Positions 1 through 6,831 are shown, numbered from the stretch's first letter. The stretch is DNA of 9,901 nt from Alphaproteobacteria bacterium (GCA_026400595.1 JAPLOT010000012.1:1-9901), one strand, 5' to 3'. The notes: a model not told the origin generated them from the letters alone. A program made the numbers and translations.

Positions 1-902
1 TAGGCGCAGTTGGGATGCGCGGCATCCGCATGCATCATCGTCGTGTCGGCCCAGCCCGTGGCGCCTTCGACCGGAGTGGTCGAGGCGATAGGCTGCTTGT
101 CGGCCTGGAGCAGGTTGACCTGGGAGTGCCAGGACGCGGAGGCCACGACGCCTTCGTTCTTGAAGTCGTCGATCTGGATGAAGGCATCATGCCAGTACCG
201 GCCGACGATGTTGCGCTGGGCGCGCAGCAGGTCGAGCGCGGCCTTGTATTGCACATCCGTCAGCTCGTAGGGGTCCTTGATGCCGAGTACAGGCTTATTT
301 GCCATCAGATAGAGCGCGGCATCGGCAATGGAGATCGGTCCGTCAAAGGCCTGCACGCGGCCCTTGTTCGACTTGCCGTCGGGCAGGTTCTGCTCCTCGA
401 ACACCACGGACCAGCTCTTCGGCGGCTCCTTGAACACATTGGTGTTGTAGGCCAGCACGTTGGCACCCCACTGGTAGGGAGCGCCGTAGTGAACGCCCTT
501 CACAGTGTGCCAGGGCGCGCCCTGCAGTCGCTCGTCCACCGTCTTCCAGGACGGAATCAGGTCAGGATTGATCGGCTGCACGCGCTTGCCCGAGATGAGG
601 CGAAGCGAAGCGTCGCCCGAGGCAGTGACGAGGTCAAAACCGCCTTCGTTCATGAGGGCGACCATTTCGTCCGATGTGCCGGCCGTCTTGATGTTGACCT
701 TGCACTGGGTCTTGGCCTCGAAGTCCGTGACCCAGTCGAAGTTCTTGTCGGTCTGGCCACGCTCGATGTAGCCCGGCCAGGCGACGATATCGACCTGGCC
801 GTCGCCGGCGCCCAGCTCGGTTTTCATCTCTTGCGCCGCGGCAAGGCCAGCGGTCGCGCAGAGCGCCAAAGCTGAAACGATGATGCGTTTCATGGATGTC
901 AT
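1..902 (-). CDS. YdcS/PotD-like ABC transporter substrate-binding protein (partial, C-terminus off the left edge)
   Basis: This is a periplasmic binding protein of the extracellular solute-binding family 1 type, closest in pattern to YdcS/PotD (polyamine-like ligands); the ligand itself is not determined. Reading from 902 down to 3 gives 300 open codons with a signal peptide: a basic start (MTSMKR), a hydrophobic core and a likely cleavage after A23 (GLAAA|Q). The mature part opens with VDIVAWPGYIERG, followed by KTAGTSDEMVALMNEGG, DLVTASGDASLRLISG, PYQWGANVLAYNT and a final AHPNCA near the edge, all typical of the YdcS group. The usual length is about 350-380 residues, so roughly the last fifth is missing. 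ATG 902 is preferred over ATG 893 because GGGAG lies 10 bases upstream of it. The gene is transcribed divergently from the 8-oxoguanine deaminase gene; the partner ATPase and permease genes would be expected beyond position 1. Confidence 0.9.
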   Translation of the reverse strand, partial: MTSMKRIIVSALALCATAGLAAAQEMKTELGAGDGQVDIVAWPGYIERGQTDKNFDWVTDFEAKTQCKVNIKTAGTSDEMVALMNEGGFDLVTASGDASLRLISGKRVQPINPDLIPSWKTVDERLQGAPWHTVKGVHYGAPYQWGANVLAYNTNVFKEPPKSWSVVFEEQNLPDGKSNKGRVQAFDGPISIADAALYLMANKPVLGIKDPYELTDVQYKAALDLLRAQRNIVGRYWHDAFIQIDDFKNEGVVASASWHSQVNLLQADKQPIASTTPVEGATGWADTTMMHADAAHPNCA

Positions 903-1029
903 GATTGTCTTACTCCCTGCGGGCCGTTTGTCTGGATGCCAGCTTGGCACCTTGTTGAACCCGTGCGACTATTGTGAACCATCTTGTGGGACCAATTCAA
1001 CCCCCGGTCCCGGCACGGAGCTGCGCCAC
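903..1029. promoter_or_regulatory. Divergent intergenic region with candidate operator motifs
   Basis: This 127-bp gap separates two divergent genes and must hold their translation signals and probably both promoters. Two structures are visible. One is a perfect short palindrome, TGCCA-GCT-TGGCA, at 937-949. The other is an imperfect direct repeat, TTGTGAACCA at 972-981 and TTGTGGGACCA at 984-994, spaced about one helical turn apart. A good GGAG Shine-Dalgarno for the GTG start of the deaminase lies at 1017-1020, and GGGAG for the minus-strand gene lies at 913-917. No convincing -35/-10 pair was found on either strand. The operator role is inference from position and symmetry only. Confidence 0.4.
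1017..1020 (+). promoter_or_regulatory. Shine-Dalgarno deciding the GTG start of the deaminase
   Basis: GGAG lies nine bases upstream of GTG 1030. No comparable element fits the upstream in-frame ATG codons near 880-892, which sit inside the coding region of the divergent gene. Confidence 0.6.
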
Positions 1030-2361
1030 GTGGGAAGTCTCTTCATCCGATCACCACTTGCATGCATGGCCGAGGAGGCTTGCGGCGGGATTGTGGTCAA
1101 AGGCGGCAGAATCGTTGAGCTGGTGGCGCGGGGCGCTCAACCGGCAATGGCGGTGGATGCCACCTTCGATGCATCGCGGCATGTGGTACTACCGGGGCTG
1201 GTGAACACGCACCACCATTTCTACCAGACCCTGACCCGGGCCCATCCCAAAGCCATCAATAAGGAACTCTTCGACTGGCTCAAGGCGCTCTATCCGGTAT
1301 GGGCACGCCTCACGCCAGAAACCCTGCGGCTGGCCACGCGGCTGGCGCTGACGGACCTGCTGATGTCCGGTGTGACGACCACCTCCGATCACCACTATGT
1401 GTTTCCGAAGGGTCTCGACGACGCAATGGATATCCAGGTGGACGAGGCGGGGCGCCTCGGCATGCGCATGACGGTGACGCGCGGGTCGATGAATCTTTCG
1501 GTGAAGGACGGTGGGCTGCCGCCGGACAGCGTGGTGCAGGACGAGGATGAGATCCTCGCCGATTGCGAGCGTGTCATCGGCAAGTATCACCAGACCGGCG
1601 ATGGCGCCATGATCCAGGTGGCACTGGCACCGTGTTCGCCCTTCTCGGTCACCCGGTCGCTGATGTGCGCCTGTGGCGAACTGGCGACCCGCCACGACTG
1701 CCGGCTCCACACACACCTTGCGGAGACACATGACGAGGACGACTTCTGCAAGGCCCGTTTCGGCATGTCGCCGCTGGATTATCTCGACTCCGTAGGGTGG
1801 CTCAATGGTCGGACCTGGTTGGCGCATGGCATCCATTTTTCCGATGCGGACATCACCCGGCTGGGCCGGCACGAGGTTGGCGTGTGCCACTGCCCGACCT
1901 CCAACATGGTGCTGGCCTCCGGTCAATGCCGCACCCGGGACCTCGAGGCAGCGGGCTCGCCGGTTGGACTGGGCGTCGATGGATCAGCCTCCAACGACAG
2001 CTCCAACCTCATGGAGGGTGTCCGCCACGCGCTCATGATCAACCGGTTGACTTACGATGCGACCGTCACCCACCTGGATGCGCTCCGCTGGGCGACCGCG
2101 GGTTCCGCTCGCTGCCTGGGCCGGTCCGACATTGGCGAGATCGCCGTTGGACGGCAGGCCGATCTCGCGTTCTTCGCGCTGGATGAGTTGCGCTTCTCCG
2201 GCGCGGGCGATCCCCTGGCTGCACTGGTTCTCTGCGGTGCCCACAGGGCTGACCGCGTGATGATCGCCGGCGAATGGCGGCTGATCGATGGGGTTCCGCT
2301 GGGCCTTGATGTCGCGGACCTGCGCGCCGCCCATGGTGCCGCCGCGGCAAAGTTCCTCTAA
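1030..2361 (+). CDS. 8-oxoguanine deaminase-type amidohydrolase
   Basis: A cytosolic metal-dependent hydrolase of the amidohydrolase superfamily (TrzN/AtzB/8-oxoguanine deaminase branch), which deaminates 8-oxoguanine to urate with release of ammonia in the characterised members. From GTG 1030 the protein is 443 residues, close to the usual 450. Metal-site motifs are visible: H61 and H63 in VNTHHHFYQ, H227/H229 and E232 in HTHLAE, H266 in LAHGIHF, and D317 in GVDGSASND. The SASNDSSNLMEG stretch is characteristic of this subgroup. The frame is open upstream to ATG 880, but that would overlap the divergent gene; GTG 1030 has GGAG nine bases before it and gives the expected N-terminus (MGSLFIRSPLA). 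The downstream hydrolase begins 18 bp after the stop. Atrazine-type chlorohydrolases are related, so the exact substrate is inferred. Confidence 0.85.
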   Translation: MGSLFIRSPLACMAEEACGGIVVKGGRIVELVARGAQPAMAVDATFDASRHVVLPGLVNTHHHFYQTLTRAHPKAINKELFDWLKALYPVWARLTPETLRLATRLALTDLLMSGVTTTSDHHYVFPKGLDDAMDIQVDEAGRLGMRMTVTRGSMNLSVKDGGLPPDSVVQDEDEILADCERVIGKYHQTGDGAMIQVALAPCSPFSVTRSLMCACGELATRHDCRLHTHLAETHDEDDFCKARFGMSPLDYLDSVGWLNGRTWLAHGIHFSDADITRLGRHEVGVCHCPTSNMVLASGQCRTRDLEAAGSPVGLGVDGSASNDSSNLMEGVRHALMINRLTYDATVTHLDALRWATAGSARCLGRSDIGEIAVGRQADLAFFALDELRFSGAGDPLAALVLCGAHRADRVMIAGEWRLIDGVPLGLDVADLRAAHGAAAAKFL

Positions 2362-2379
2362 CAATTCCGGAGTGGATCG

Positions 2380-3192
2380 ATGACCCTTGCCGCACAGTAC
2401 AGCAACCGGGAGCTGGTTCCGGACCACCCGCAGATCATCGCGGGCTGGCACAGCGATGCCCAGGCCTTTCGGGCGCGCGCCAAGGCGGATGTCGACCTGT
2501 CCTATGGCGCAGGTCCGCGCAATCGGTTTGACCTGTTTCATCCCAGGGCGGACAAGGGTGGTCCTTTGGTGGTTTTCATCCATGGCGGCTACTGGCGGTC
2601 CTTCGACAAGTCGGTCTTCAGCCACATGGCGGCCGGAGCAGTCGCGCATGGCCTTACGGTGGCGGTGCCGAGCTACAGCCTCTGTCCGGAAGTACAGGTT
2701 CATGACATCATCGACGAGTTGCGGCAGTTCTGCTTGGAGGCCCGGCGCCTGACGGGCCGCAAGTTGCTCGTGTGCGGCCATTCGGCGGGAGGGCACTTGG
2801 CGGCATGCATGGCTGCAACAGACTGGTCATTGCTCGGCGCTCCGCCGGACCTGATCCAGGCAGGCCTCTCGATCAGTGGCCTGTTCGACCTTCGCCCGTT
2901 GCTGGCAACACCGCTCAATGACGACATCCGGCTCACGGCATCGTCTGCCTTGGCCGCGAGCCCCCTGAGTTGGCCGGTGCCGCGGAGTCTCCCGTTTCAC
3001 AGCTGGGTTGGGGCGCTCGAGAGCCGGGAGTTCATCCGCCAGTCAGAGACGCTCTCCGCGGCCTGGACCGGTCTGGGCCTGGATGCTCCGCATGTGGAGG
3101 TCGCCGGCAAGAACCATTTCACCGTCCCAGACGGACTTTCGGACCCAAAGAGCGCCATGACACGCCAGATCGTTGCGCTTGCGGGCTACTGA
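2380..3192 (+). CDS. Alpha/beta hydrolase, kynurenine formamidase-like
   Basis: A 270-residue cytosolic alpha/beta-hydrolase-fold protein with no signal peptide. The oxyanion-hole motif HGGYW is at residues 68-72, the nucleophile elbow GHSAGG at 133-138 puts the catalytic serine at S135, and the likely catalytic histidine is H246 in GKNHFTV near the C-terminus. The acidic triad member is not assigned with certainty. HGGYW plus GHSAGG is the pattern of kynurenine formamidase-like arylformamidases and related small esterases, and the length fits. GGAG at 2369-2372 is seven bases before ATG 2380. It follows the deaminase by 18 bp on the same strand, so cotranscription is likely. That context suggests a hydrolytic step on a nitrogen-rich catabolite rather than tryptophan breakdown, since no other kynurenine-pathway gene is visible. 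The substrate is unknown. Confidence 0.8.
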   Translation: MTLAAQYSNRELVPDHPQIIAGWHSDAQAFRARAKADVDLSYGAGPRNRFDLFHPRADKGGPLVVFIHGGYWRSFDKSVFSHMAAGAVAHGLTVAVPSYSLCPEVQVHDIIDELRQFCLEARRLTGRKLLVCGHSAGGHLAACMAATDWSLLGAPPDLIQAGLSISGLFDLRPLLATPLNDDIRLTASSALAASPLSWPVPRSLPFHSWVGALESREFIRQSETLSAAWTGLGLDAPHVEVAGKNHFTVPDGLSDPKSAMTRQIVALAGY

Positions 3193-3253
3193 CGGTTGGC
3201 ATGCCTCCTGCAGAACGGCAGGGACGACACGAGACTGTCCCATGGAGGCGCAG

Positions 3254-3364
3254 GTGAAGAGCAGGATCATCAGGTTTGGCGGCCTTTACCTTGTCTACGA
3301 GGTGCTTTCGACTACTGCTGCTCTCGCTTACGTGGCATTTGGTGGGACGCTGCCAGGGCTCTAG
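3254..3364 (+). CDS. Small hydrophobic peptide (candidate single-pass membrane protein)
   Basis: A 36-residue reading frame starting at GTG 3254, with a perfect GGAGG Shine-Dalgarno at 3244-3248, five bases upstream. An in-frame ATG at 3242 would add four residues but overlaps that element. The product begins with a basic patch (MKSRIIRFGG) followed by an uninterrupted apolar stretch (LYLVYEVLSTTAALAYVAFG), then GTLPGL. The basic start and following apolar segment fit a single membrane span with the N-terminus in the cytoplasm. I do not recognise a family. It lies 61 bp after the hydrolase stop and could be the last gene of that transcript, or independent. The short length means a chance open frame cannot be excluded; the Shine-Dalgarno and the membrane-like composition are the main support. 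Confidence 0.45.
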   Translation: MKSRIIRFGGLYLVYEVLSTTAALAYVAFGGTLPGL

Positions 3365-3381
3365 GACGGCCGCAAATCTGT

Positions 3382-3409
3382 TGCATTGCGACGGATTTAT
3401 TGCAATGCA
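3382..3409. repeat. 28-bp dyad (TGCATTGC-N12-GCAATGCA)
   Basis: Perfect 8-bp inverted arms at 3382-3389 and 3402-3409 are separated by 12 bases. The dyad overlaps the candidate -35 element of the DUF2934 gene. This suits an operator for a dimeric regulator. If it lies within a transcript from upstream it could also form a hairpin, but no T-tract follows. Confidence 0.5.
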
Positions 3410-3428
3410 GCATGAAATCCATTAAAAG
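3400..3428 (+). promoter_or_regulatory. Candidate sigma-70-type promoter for the DUF2934 gene
   Basis: TTGCAA at 3400-3405 and TAAAAG at 3423-3428 are separated by 17 bases, each matching the consensus hexamer at four of six positions. Transcription would begin near 3434, leaving a leader of about 24 bases. The -35 hexamer overlaps the right arm of the dyad at 3382-3409. Confidence 0.35.
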
Positions 3429-3457
3429 CCGATTTGTCCAAGCAGAGGATGACTCGC

Positions 3458-3694
3458 ATGTCTGACGTGAAGTCCGCCGTTCCGGGTTCCCGCGAGGAAC
3501 AGATCAAGGCCATGGCATACCGTCTGTGGTTGGAGGAGGGGTGTCCCGAGGGTCGTGCCGAAGCCCACTGGTTTCAGGCGATCGAGCTTGTCGGCGCGAC
3601 TACCGCCGCCACCCCGGCGGTCAAGCCGAAATCCAGGCCAAAGGCCGTCATTGCCAAGGCGGCCAGCCGGTCACGGAAGGCAAGGTCGTCCTGA
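3458..3694 (+). CDS. DUF2934 domain protein
   Basis: A 78-residue protein of unknown function. The DUF2934 domain occupies about residues 12-45, recognisable by the REEQIKAMAYRLWLEEGCP start and the PEGRAEAHWFQA continuation (the family pattern is a short helix with AYxLWexxGrPeGr followed by HWxxA). The rest is a basic, alanine-rich tail (PKSRPKAVIAKAASRSRKAR), common in rhizobial members. An upstream in-frame ATG at 3434 would add eight residues, but AGAGGA at 3444-3449 is eight bases before ATG 3458 and supports the shorter form. The last 24 bp overlap the 3' end of the convergent DUF1127 gene. Such proteins often lie near stress or envelope genes, but no function is established here. Confidence 0.8.
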   Translation: MSDVKSAVPGSREEQIKAMAYRLWLEEGCPEGRAEAHWFQAIELVGATTAATPAVKPKSRPKAVIAKAASRSRKARSS

Positions 3695-3901
3695 CTGACT
3701 GGGTCTCGGAGGCAATGTGCCCGTCAACCTGTTGTATAGCAGGTCGTGAGGGCTGACACCGATATCCCGCAACAGGCGGTCGTCCAATTGCATCAACCCG
3801 GTTCGGGGTCCCTGGTTGCGGAACGTGCCGCGCAAACGGGAAATGAATCTGGACCTCAGCGTCGGCTGCATGGGTGGGGTGGCGATGATTGCAGGGTTCA
3901 T
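3671..3901 (-). CDS. DUF1127 (YjiS-like) small protein
   Basis: A 76-residue protein read on the minus strand from ATG 3901 to TGA at 3673-3671. The family signature, LMQLDDRLLRDIGVSPHDLL, lies at about residues 36-55, preceded by an arginine-rich region (LRSRFISRLRGTFRNQGPR). DUF1127 proteins are small and basic; some alphaproteobacterial members affect RNA turnover and phosphate or carbon metabolism, but no role can be assigned here. The tail after the motif (YNRLTGTLPPRPSQ onward) is longer than in minimal members. The start is uncertain: AGGAAAG upstream is rather distant, and an in-frame GTG at 3961 would add 20 residues. The gene is divergent from clpS and overlaps the convergent DUF2934 gene by 24 bp. 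Confidence 0.72.
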   Translation of the reverse strand: MNPAIIATPPMQPTLRSRFISRLRGTFRNQGPRTGLMQLDDRLLRDIGVSPHDLLYNRLTGTLPPRPSQSGRPCLP

Positions 3902-3938
3902 TTGACGGGCCGCTTTCCTGTGCTGGTTCAAGCAAGCT

Positions 3939-3970
3939 GGCAGGATGCGCCGCGCTGCCACAATCCTGCC
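3939..3970. repeat. Inverted repeat upstream of the DUF1127 gene
   Basis: GGCAGGAT at 3939-3946 and ATCCTGCC at 3963-3970 are perfect 8-bp arms around a 16-base GC-rich spacer. The repeat lies 38 bp upstream of the preferred DUF1127 start and about 110 bp upstream of clpS. It could be an operator in the divergent region or a leader hairpin in the DUF1127 message. Confidence 0.4.
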
Positions 3971-3981
3971 TGAAGCGTCCC

Positions 3982-3998
3982 TTCATCTGGCGTTCATC
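3982..3998. promoter_or_regulatory. TTCATC direct repeat with 11-bp period upstream of clpS
   Basis: TTCATC occurs at 3982-3987 and again at 3993-3998, in the same orientation and exactly 11 bp apart, in the divergent DUF1127/clpS region. Tandem half-sites one helical turn apart are typical of OmpR/PhoB-type response regulators, but the sequence does not match the PhoB consensus well. Binding is inferred only. Confidence 0.3.
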
Positions 3999-4077
3999 CA
4001 CCTCGGGGGGCACAGCGTCATAATCTTGAACACAATGCCTCTCCCATTTCGGCGTGAAGCAACTATATTACGAGTCC

Positions 4078-4401
4078 ATGGCAAAGAAGCCGTCACACAA
4101 GGACGACAATCAGACGGGTGTCATCACCCGGACTGAAGCGAAGACCAAGAAGCCTTCGCTCTATAAGGTATTGCTTCTCAACGACGACTACACGCCGATG
4201 GAGTTCGTCGTCCACGTCCTTGAACGGTTCTTCAACAAGGGCCGCGAGGAAGCCACGCGCATCATGCTGCACGTTCACCAGAAGGGCGTCGGCGTCTGCG
4301 GGGTGTTCACTTACGAGGTAGCGGAGACCAAGGTCACGCAGGTGATGGATTTCGCCCGCAACCACCAGCATCCGCTCCAATGCACGATGGAAAAGGAATA
4401 G
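4078..4401 (+). CDS. clpS: ATP-dependent Clp protease adaptor ClpS
   Basis: ClpS is the cytosolic N-recognin that binds proteins with bulky hydrophobic N-terminal residues and hands them to ClpA for degradation by ClpP. From ATG 4078 the protein is 107 residues. A flexible N-terminal extension (about residues 1-26) precedes the folded domain. The residues lining the N-degron pocket in E. coli ClpS are all present one position later: N35, D36, D37, T39, M41, V44, M63, V66 and H67. The C-terminal FTYEVAETKVTQVMDFAR stretch is typical of the alphaproteobacterial housekeeping ClpS1. An in-frame GTG at 4054 would add eight residues. Neither start has a clear Shine-Dalgarno, and an AT-rich TATATT lies at 4064-4069, only nine bases before the ATG. 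clpA begins six bases after the stop. Confidence 0.95.
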   Translation: MAKKPSHKDDNQTGVITRTEAKTKKPSLYKVLLLNDDYTPMEFVVHVLERFFNKGREEATRIMLHVHQKGVGVCGVFTYEVAETKVTQVMDFARNHQHPLQCTMEKE

Positions 4402-4407
4402 CGCACC

Positions 4408-6831
4408 ATGCCGACATTCTCCCGCAGCCTTGAAAAGGCCCTCCATCGCGCTTTGGCCCTGGCCAACGAACGGCAGCACGAATACGCGACCCTCGAACAC
4501 CTGCTTCTGTCCCTCATCGACGACAACGATGCCGCCGCGGTGATGAAGGCCTGCAATGTAGACCTCGATGTGCTGCGCCGCAGCCTGGTGTCCTACATCG
4601 ATACCGAGCTGTCGGGCATGATCACCGCAGAGCGCGAGGAATCCAAGCCGACCGCCGGATTCCAGCGGGTCATCCAGCGCGCCGTCATTCATGTGCAGTC
4701 CTCGGGACGCGAGGAGGTGACCGGCGCCAATGTGCTGATCGCCATCTTTGCCGAGCGGGAAAGTCACGCGGCTTTCTTCCTGCAGGAGCAGGACATGACC
4801 CGCTACGACGCGGTGAATTTCATCTCCCATGGGATTGCCAAGCGGCCGGGACTGTCCGAAGCGCGCCCTGTACGCGGCGTCGATCAGGATCAGCAGAACA
4901 GCAGCGGAGACGGCGAGGACCGTGACGGCGGCAAGAAGAAGGGCGAAGCCGACGCGCTCGATGCCTATTGCGTCAATCTCAACAAGAAGGCAGCGGAAGG
5001 CAAGATCGATCCGCTGATCGGCCGCGAACAGGAAGTCAACCGGACCATCCAGATCCTTTGCCGCAGGCAGAAGAACAATCCGCTCTTCGTCGGCGACCCG
5101 GGCGTCGGCAAGACCGCCATCGCGGAAGGCCTCGCGCGGAAGATCATCAACGGGGACGTGCCGGAAGTCCTCAAGGATTGCACGGTGTACCAGCTTGACA
5201 TGGGCGCCTTGCTCGCCGGTACACGGTATCGCGGCGATTTCGAGGAAAGGCTCAAGGCCGTCGTCAAGGAGATCGAGAGCCGTCCTGGCGCCATCATGTT
5301 CATTGACGAGATCCATACGGTGATCGGAGCAGGGGCCACCTCCGGTGGCGCAATGGATGCCTCGAATCTGCTCAAGCCTGCGCTTGCCGGCGGGTCGTTG
5401 CGCTGCATCGGGTCGACCACCTACAAGGAATACAGGCAGCATTTCGAAAAGGACCGCGCTCTGGTGCGGCGCTTCCAGAAGATCGACGTCAACGAGCCCT
5501 CGATCCCTGATGCGATTGCCATCCTGAAGGGCCTGAAGCCTTACTACGAGGAATTCCACAAGGTGCGCTTCACCGATGATGCGATCGAGAGCGCGGTGCA
5601 GTTGTCCTCGCGCTACATGGCCGACCGAAAGCTGCCGGACAAGGCGATCGACGTGATCGACGAGACAGGCGCATCGCAGATGCTGGTGTCCGAGGACAAG
5701 CGCCGCAAGGTGATTGGCGTGCCGGAGATCGAGGCGACGATCGCGACGATGGCCCGCATACCGGCCAAGACGGTGTCGAAGGACGATGCCACGGTGCTGA
5801 AGAACCTGCAGGATGAGTTGAAGCGGCTCGTGTTCGGGCAGGACAAGGCCATCGAGGCGCTGTCATCCTCGATCAAGCTGGCCCGTGCTGGCCTGCGCGA
5901 GCCGGAAAAGCCCGTGGGCTGCTATCTGTTCTCCGGCCCGACGGGCGTGGGCAAGACGGAAGTGGCCAAGCGTCTTGCCGAAGTGCTCGGCATCAACATG
6001 CTGCGCTTCGACATGTCGGAGTACATGGAGCGGCATTCGGTCTCCCGTCTCATCGGTGCGCCTCCGGGCTATGTCGGGTTCGAGCAGGGCGGCCTCCTCA
6101 CCGACGGCATCGACCAGCACCCCTACACGGTTCTTCTGCTCGACGAGATCGAGAAGGCCCATCCCGACCTCTTCAACATTCTGCTGCAGGTCATGGACCA
6201 CGGCAAGCTGACCGACCACAATGGAAAGGCGGTGGATTTCCGCAATGTCATACTGATCATGACAACCAATGCCGGCGCCCAGGACATGGCCCGCGCGGCC
6301 ATGGGTTTCACCAGGAGCGTGCGCGAAGGCGACGATCAGGAAGCCATTGCCCGGATGTTCTCGCCCGAGTTTCGTAACCGCCTGGATGCCGTCATTCCCT
6401 TCGGGCACTTGCCACCCGAGGTGGTGCGCAAGGTGGTCGAGAAGTTCGTCATGCAACTGGAAGCACAGTTGTCCGAACGTCAGATCAACATCGAGCTGTC
6501 GACCGAAGCCGCCGACTGGCTGGCGGCCAAGGGCTATGACCCGCAAATGGGAGCGCGCCCCCTGGCCCGCGTGATCCAGGAGCATGTGAAGAAGCCATTG
6601 GCCGAGGAGGTTCTTTTCGGCAAGCTGGCCAAGGGCGGCACGGTCCGGATCCTGCTCAAGGACGATGCCTTGACCTTCAGTTTCCTGGGACGGAATGAGG
6701 AAAAGGCCCTGCCGAAGCCGCCCGAACGCAAGGCGCTTCCACGCAAGGCGCCCGCAAAGGCCGAGGACAGGCCGGCTGCCAAGCGCACTGGAGGCTCTGG
6801 AAAGAAGAAGCCCAAGGCCAAGGCCGACTGA
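4408..6831 (+). CDS. clpA: ATP-dependent Clp protease ATP-binding subunit ClpA
   Basis: ClpA is the hexameric AAA+ unfoldase that threads substrates, including those delivered by ClpS, into ClpP. The 807-residue product has the full layout: a Clp_N repeat domain (about 1-145), an acidic/basic linker rich in Q, S, D and K (about 155-180), AAA+ module 1 with Walker A GDPGVGKT at 229-236 and Walker B D300-E301, and AAA+ module 2 with Walker A GPTGVGKT at 510-517 and Walker B D579-E580. EFRNRLD marks sensor/arginine-finger territory in module 2, and a ClpB-type D2-small domain follows. The ClpP-docking loop reads MGF at 632-634, where IGL or IGF is usual. A lysine/alanine/proline-rich tail of about 50 residues follows the folded part, as in other alphaproteobacteria. 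AAGGA inside the clpS end, ten bases before ATG, serves as the Shine-Dalgarno, so the pair is translationally close and surely one operon. Confidence 0.97.
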   Translation: MPTFSRSLEKALHRALALANERQHEYATLEHLLLSLIDDNDAAAVMKACNVDLDVLRRSLVSYIDTELSGMITAEREESKPTAGFQRVIQRAVIHVQSSGREEVTGANVLIAIFAERESHAAFFLQEQDMTRYDAVNFISHGIAKRPGLSEARPVRGVDQDQQNSSGDGEDRDGGKKKGEADALDAYCVNLNKKAAEGKIDPLIGREQEVNRTIQILCRRQKNNPLFVGDPGVGKTAIAEGLARKIINGDVPEVLKDCTVYQLDMGALLAGTRYRGDFEERLKAVVKEIESRPGAIMFIDEIHTVIGAGATSGGAMDASNLLKPALAGGSLRCIGSTTYKEYRQHFEKDRALVRRFQKIDVNEPSIPDAIAILKGLKPYYEEFHKVRFTDDAIESAVQLSSRYMADRKLPDKAIDVIDETGASQMLVSEDKRRKVIGVPEIEATIATMARIPAKTVSKDDATVLKNLQDELKRLVFGQDKAIEALSSSIKLARAGLREPEKPVGCYLFSGPTGVGKTEVAKRLAEVLGINMLRFDMSEYMERHSVSRLIGAPPGYVGFEQGGLLTDGIDQHPYTVLLLDEIEKAHPDLFNILLQVMDHGKLTDHNGKAVDFRNVILIMTTNAGAQDMARAAMGFTRSVREGDDQEAIARMFSPEFRNRLDAVIPFGHLPPEVVRKVVEKFVMQLEAQLSERQINIELSTEAADWLAAKGYDPQMGARPLARVIQEHVKKPLAEEVLFGKLAKGGTVRILLKDDALTFSFLGRNEEKALPKPPERKALPRKAPAKAEDRPAAKRTGGSGKKKPKAKAD

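Noticed and set aside
15..875. Plus-strand open frame of 286 codons at the left edge
   Set aside because: It is the complement of the YdcS-like binding protein, which has a signal peptide, a ribosome site and family motifs.
944..960. Possible sigma-54 promoter at TTGGCACC
   Set aside because: The -24-like TGGCAC is present, but the bases 12 positions after GG are AA rather than GC, so the -12 element is missing.
880..1029. Upstream extension of the deaminase to ATG 880
   Set aside because: It would overlap the start of the divergent gene, adds a cysteine-rich stretch not typical of the family, and has no ribosome site, whereas GTG 1030 does.
1984..2796. Minus-strand open frame of 270 codons spanning the deaminase and hydrolase genes
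   Set aside because: Both sense-strand genes carry complete catalytic motifs; the antisense frame has none.
3727..3744. Stem-loop ACCTGTT/AGCAGGT as terminator for the DUF2934 message
   Set aside because: The stem needs a G-U pair, has no T-tract after it and lies inside the coding part of the DUF1127 gene.
3648..4013. Minus-strand open frame of 121 codons overlapping the DUF1127 gene
   Set aside because: It is in a different frame from the recognisable DUF1127 motif and shows no motif itself.
4093..5559. Long minus-strand open frame of 488 codons opposite clpS and clpA
   Set aside because: It is antisense to two strongly supported genes, shows no family motif, and is the expected shadow of GC-rich codon bias.
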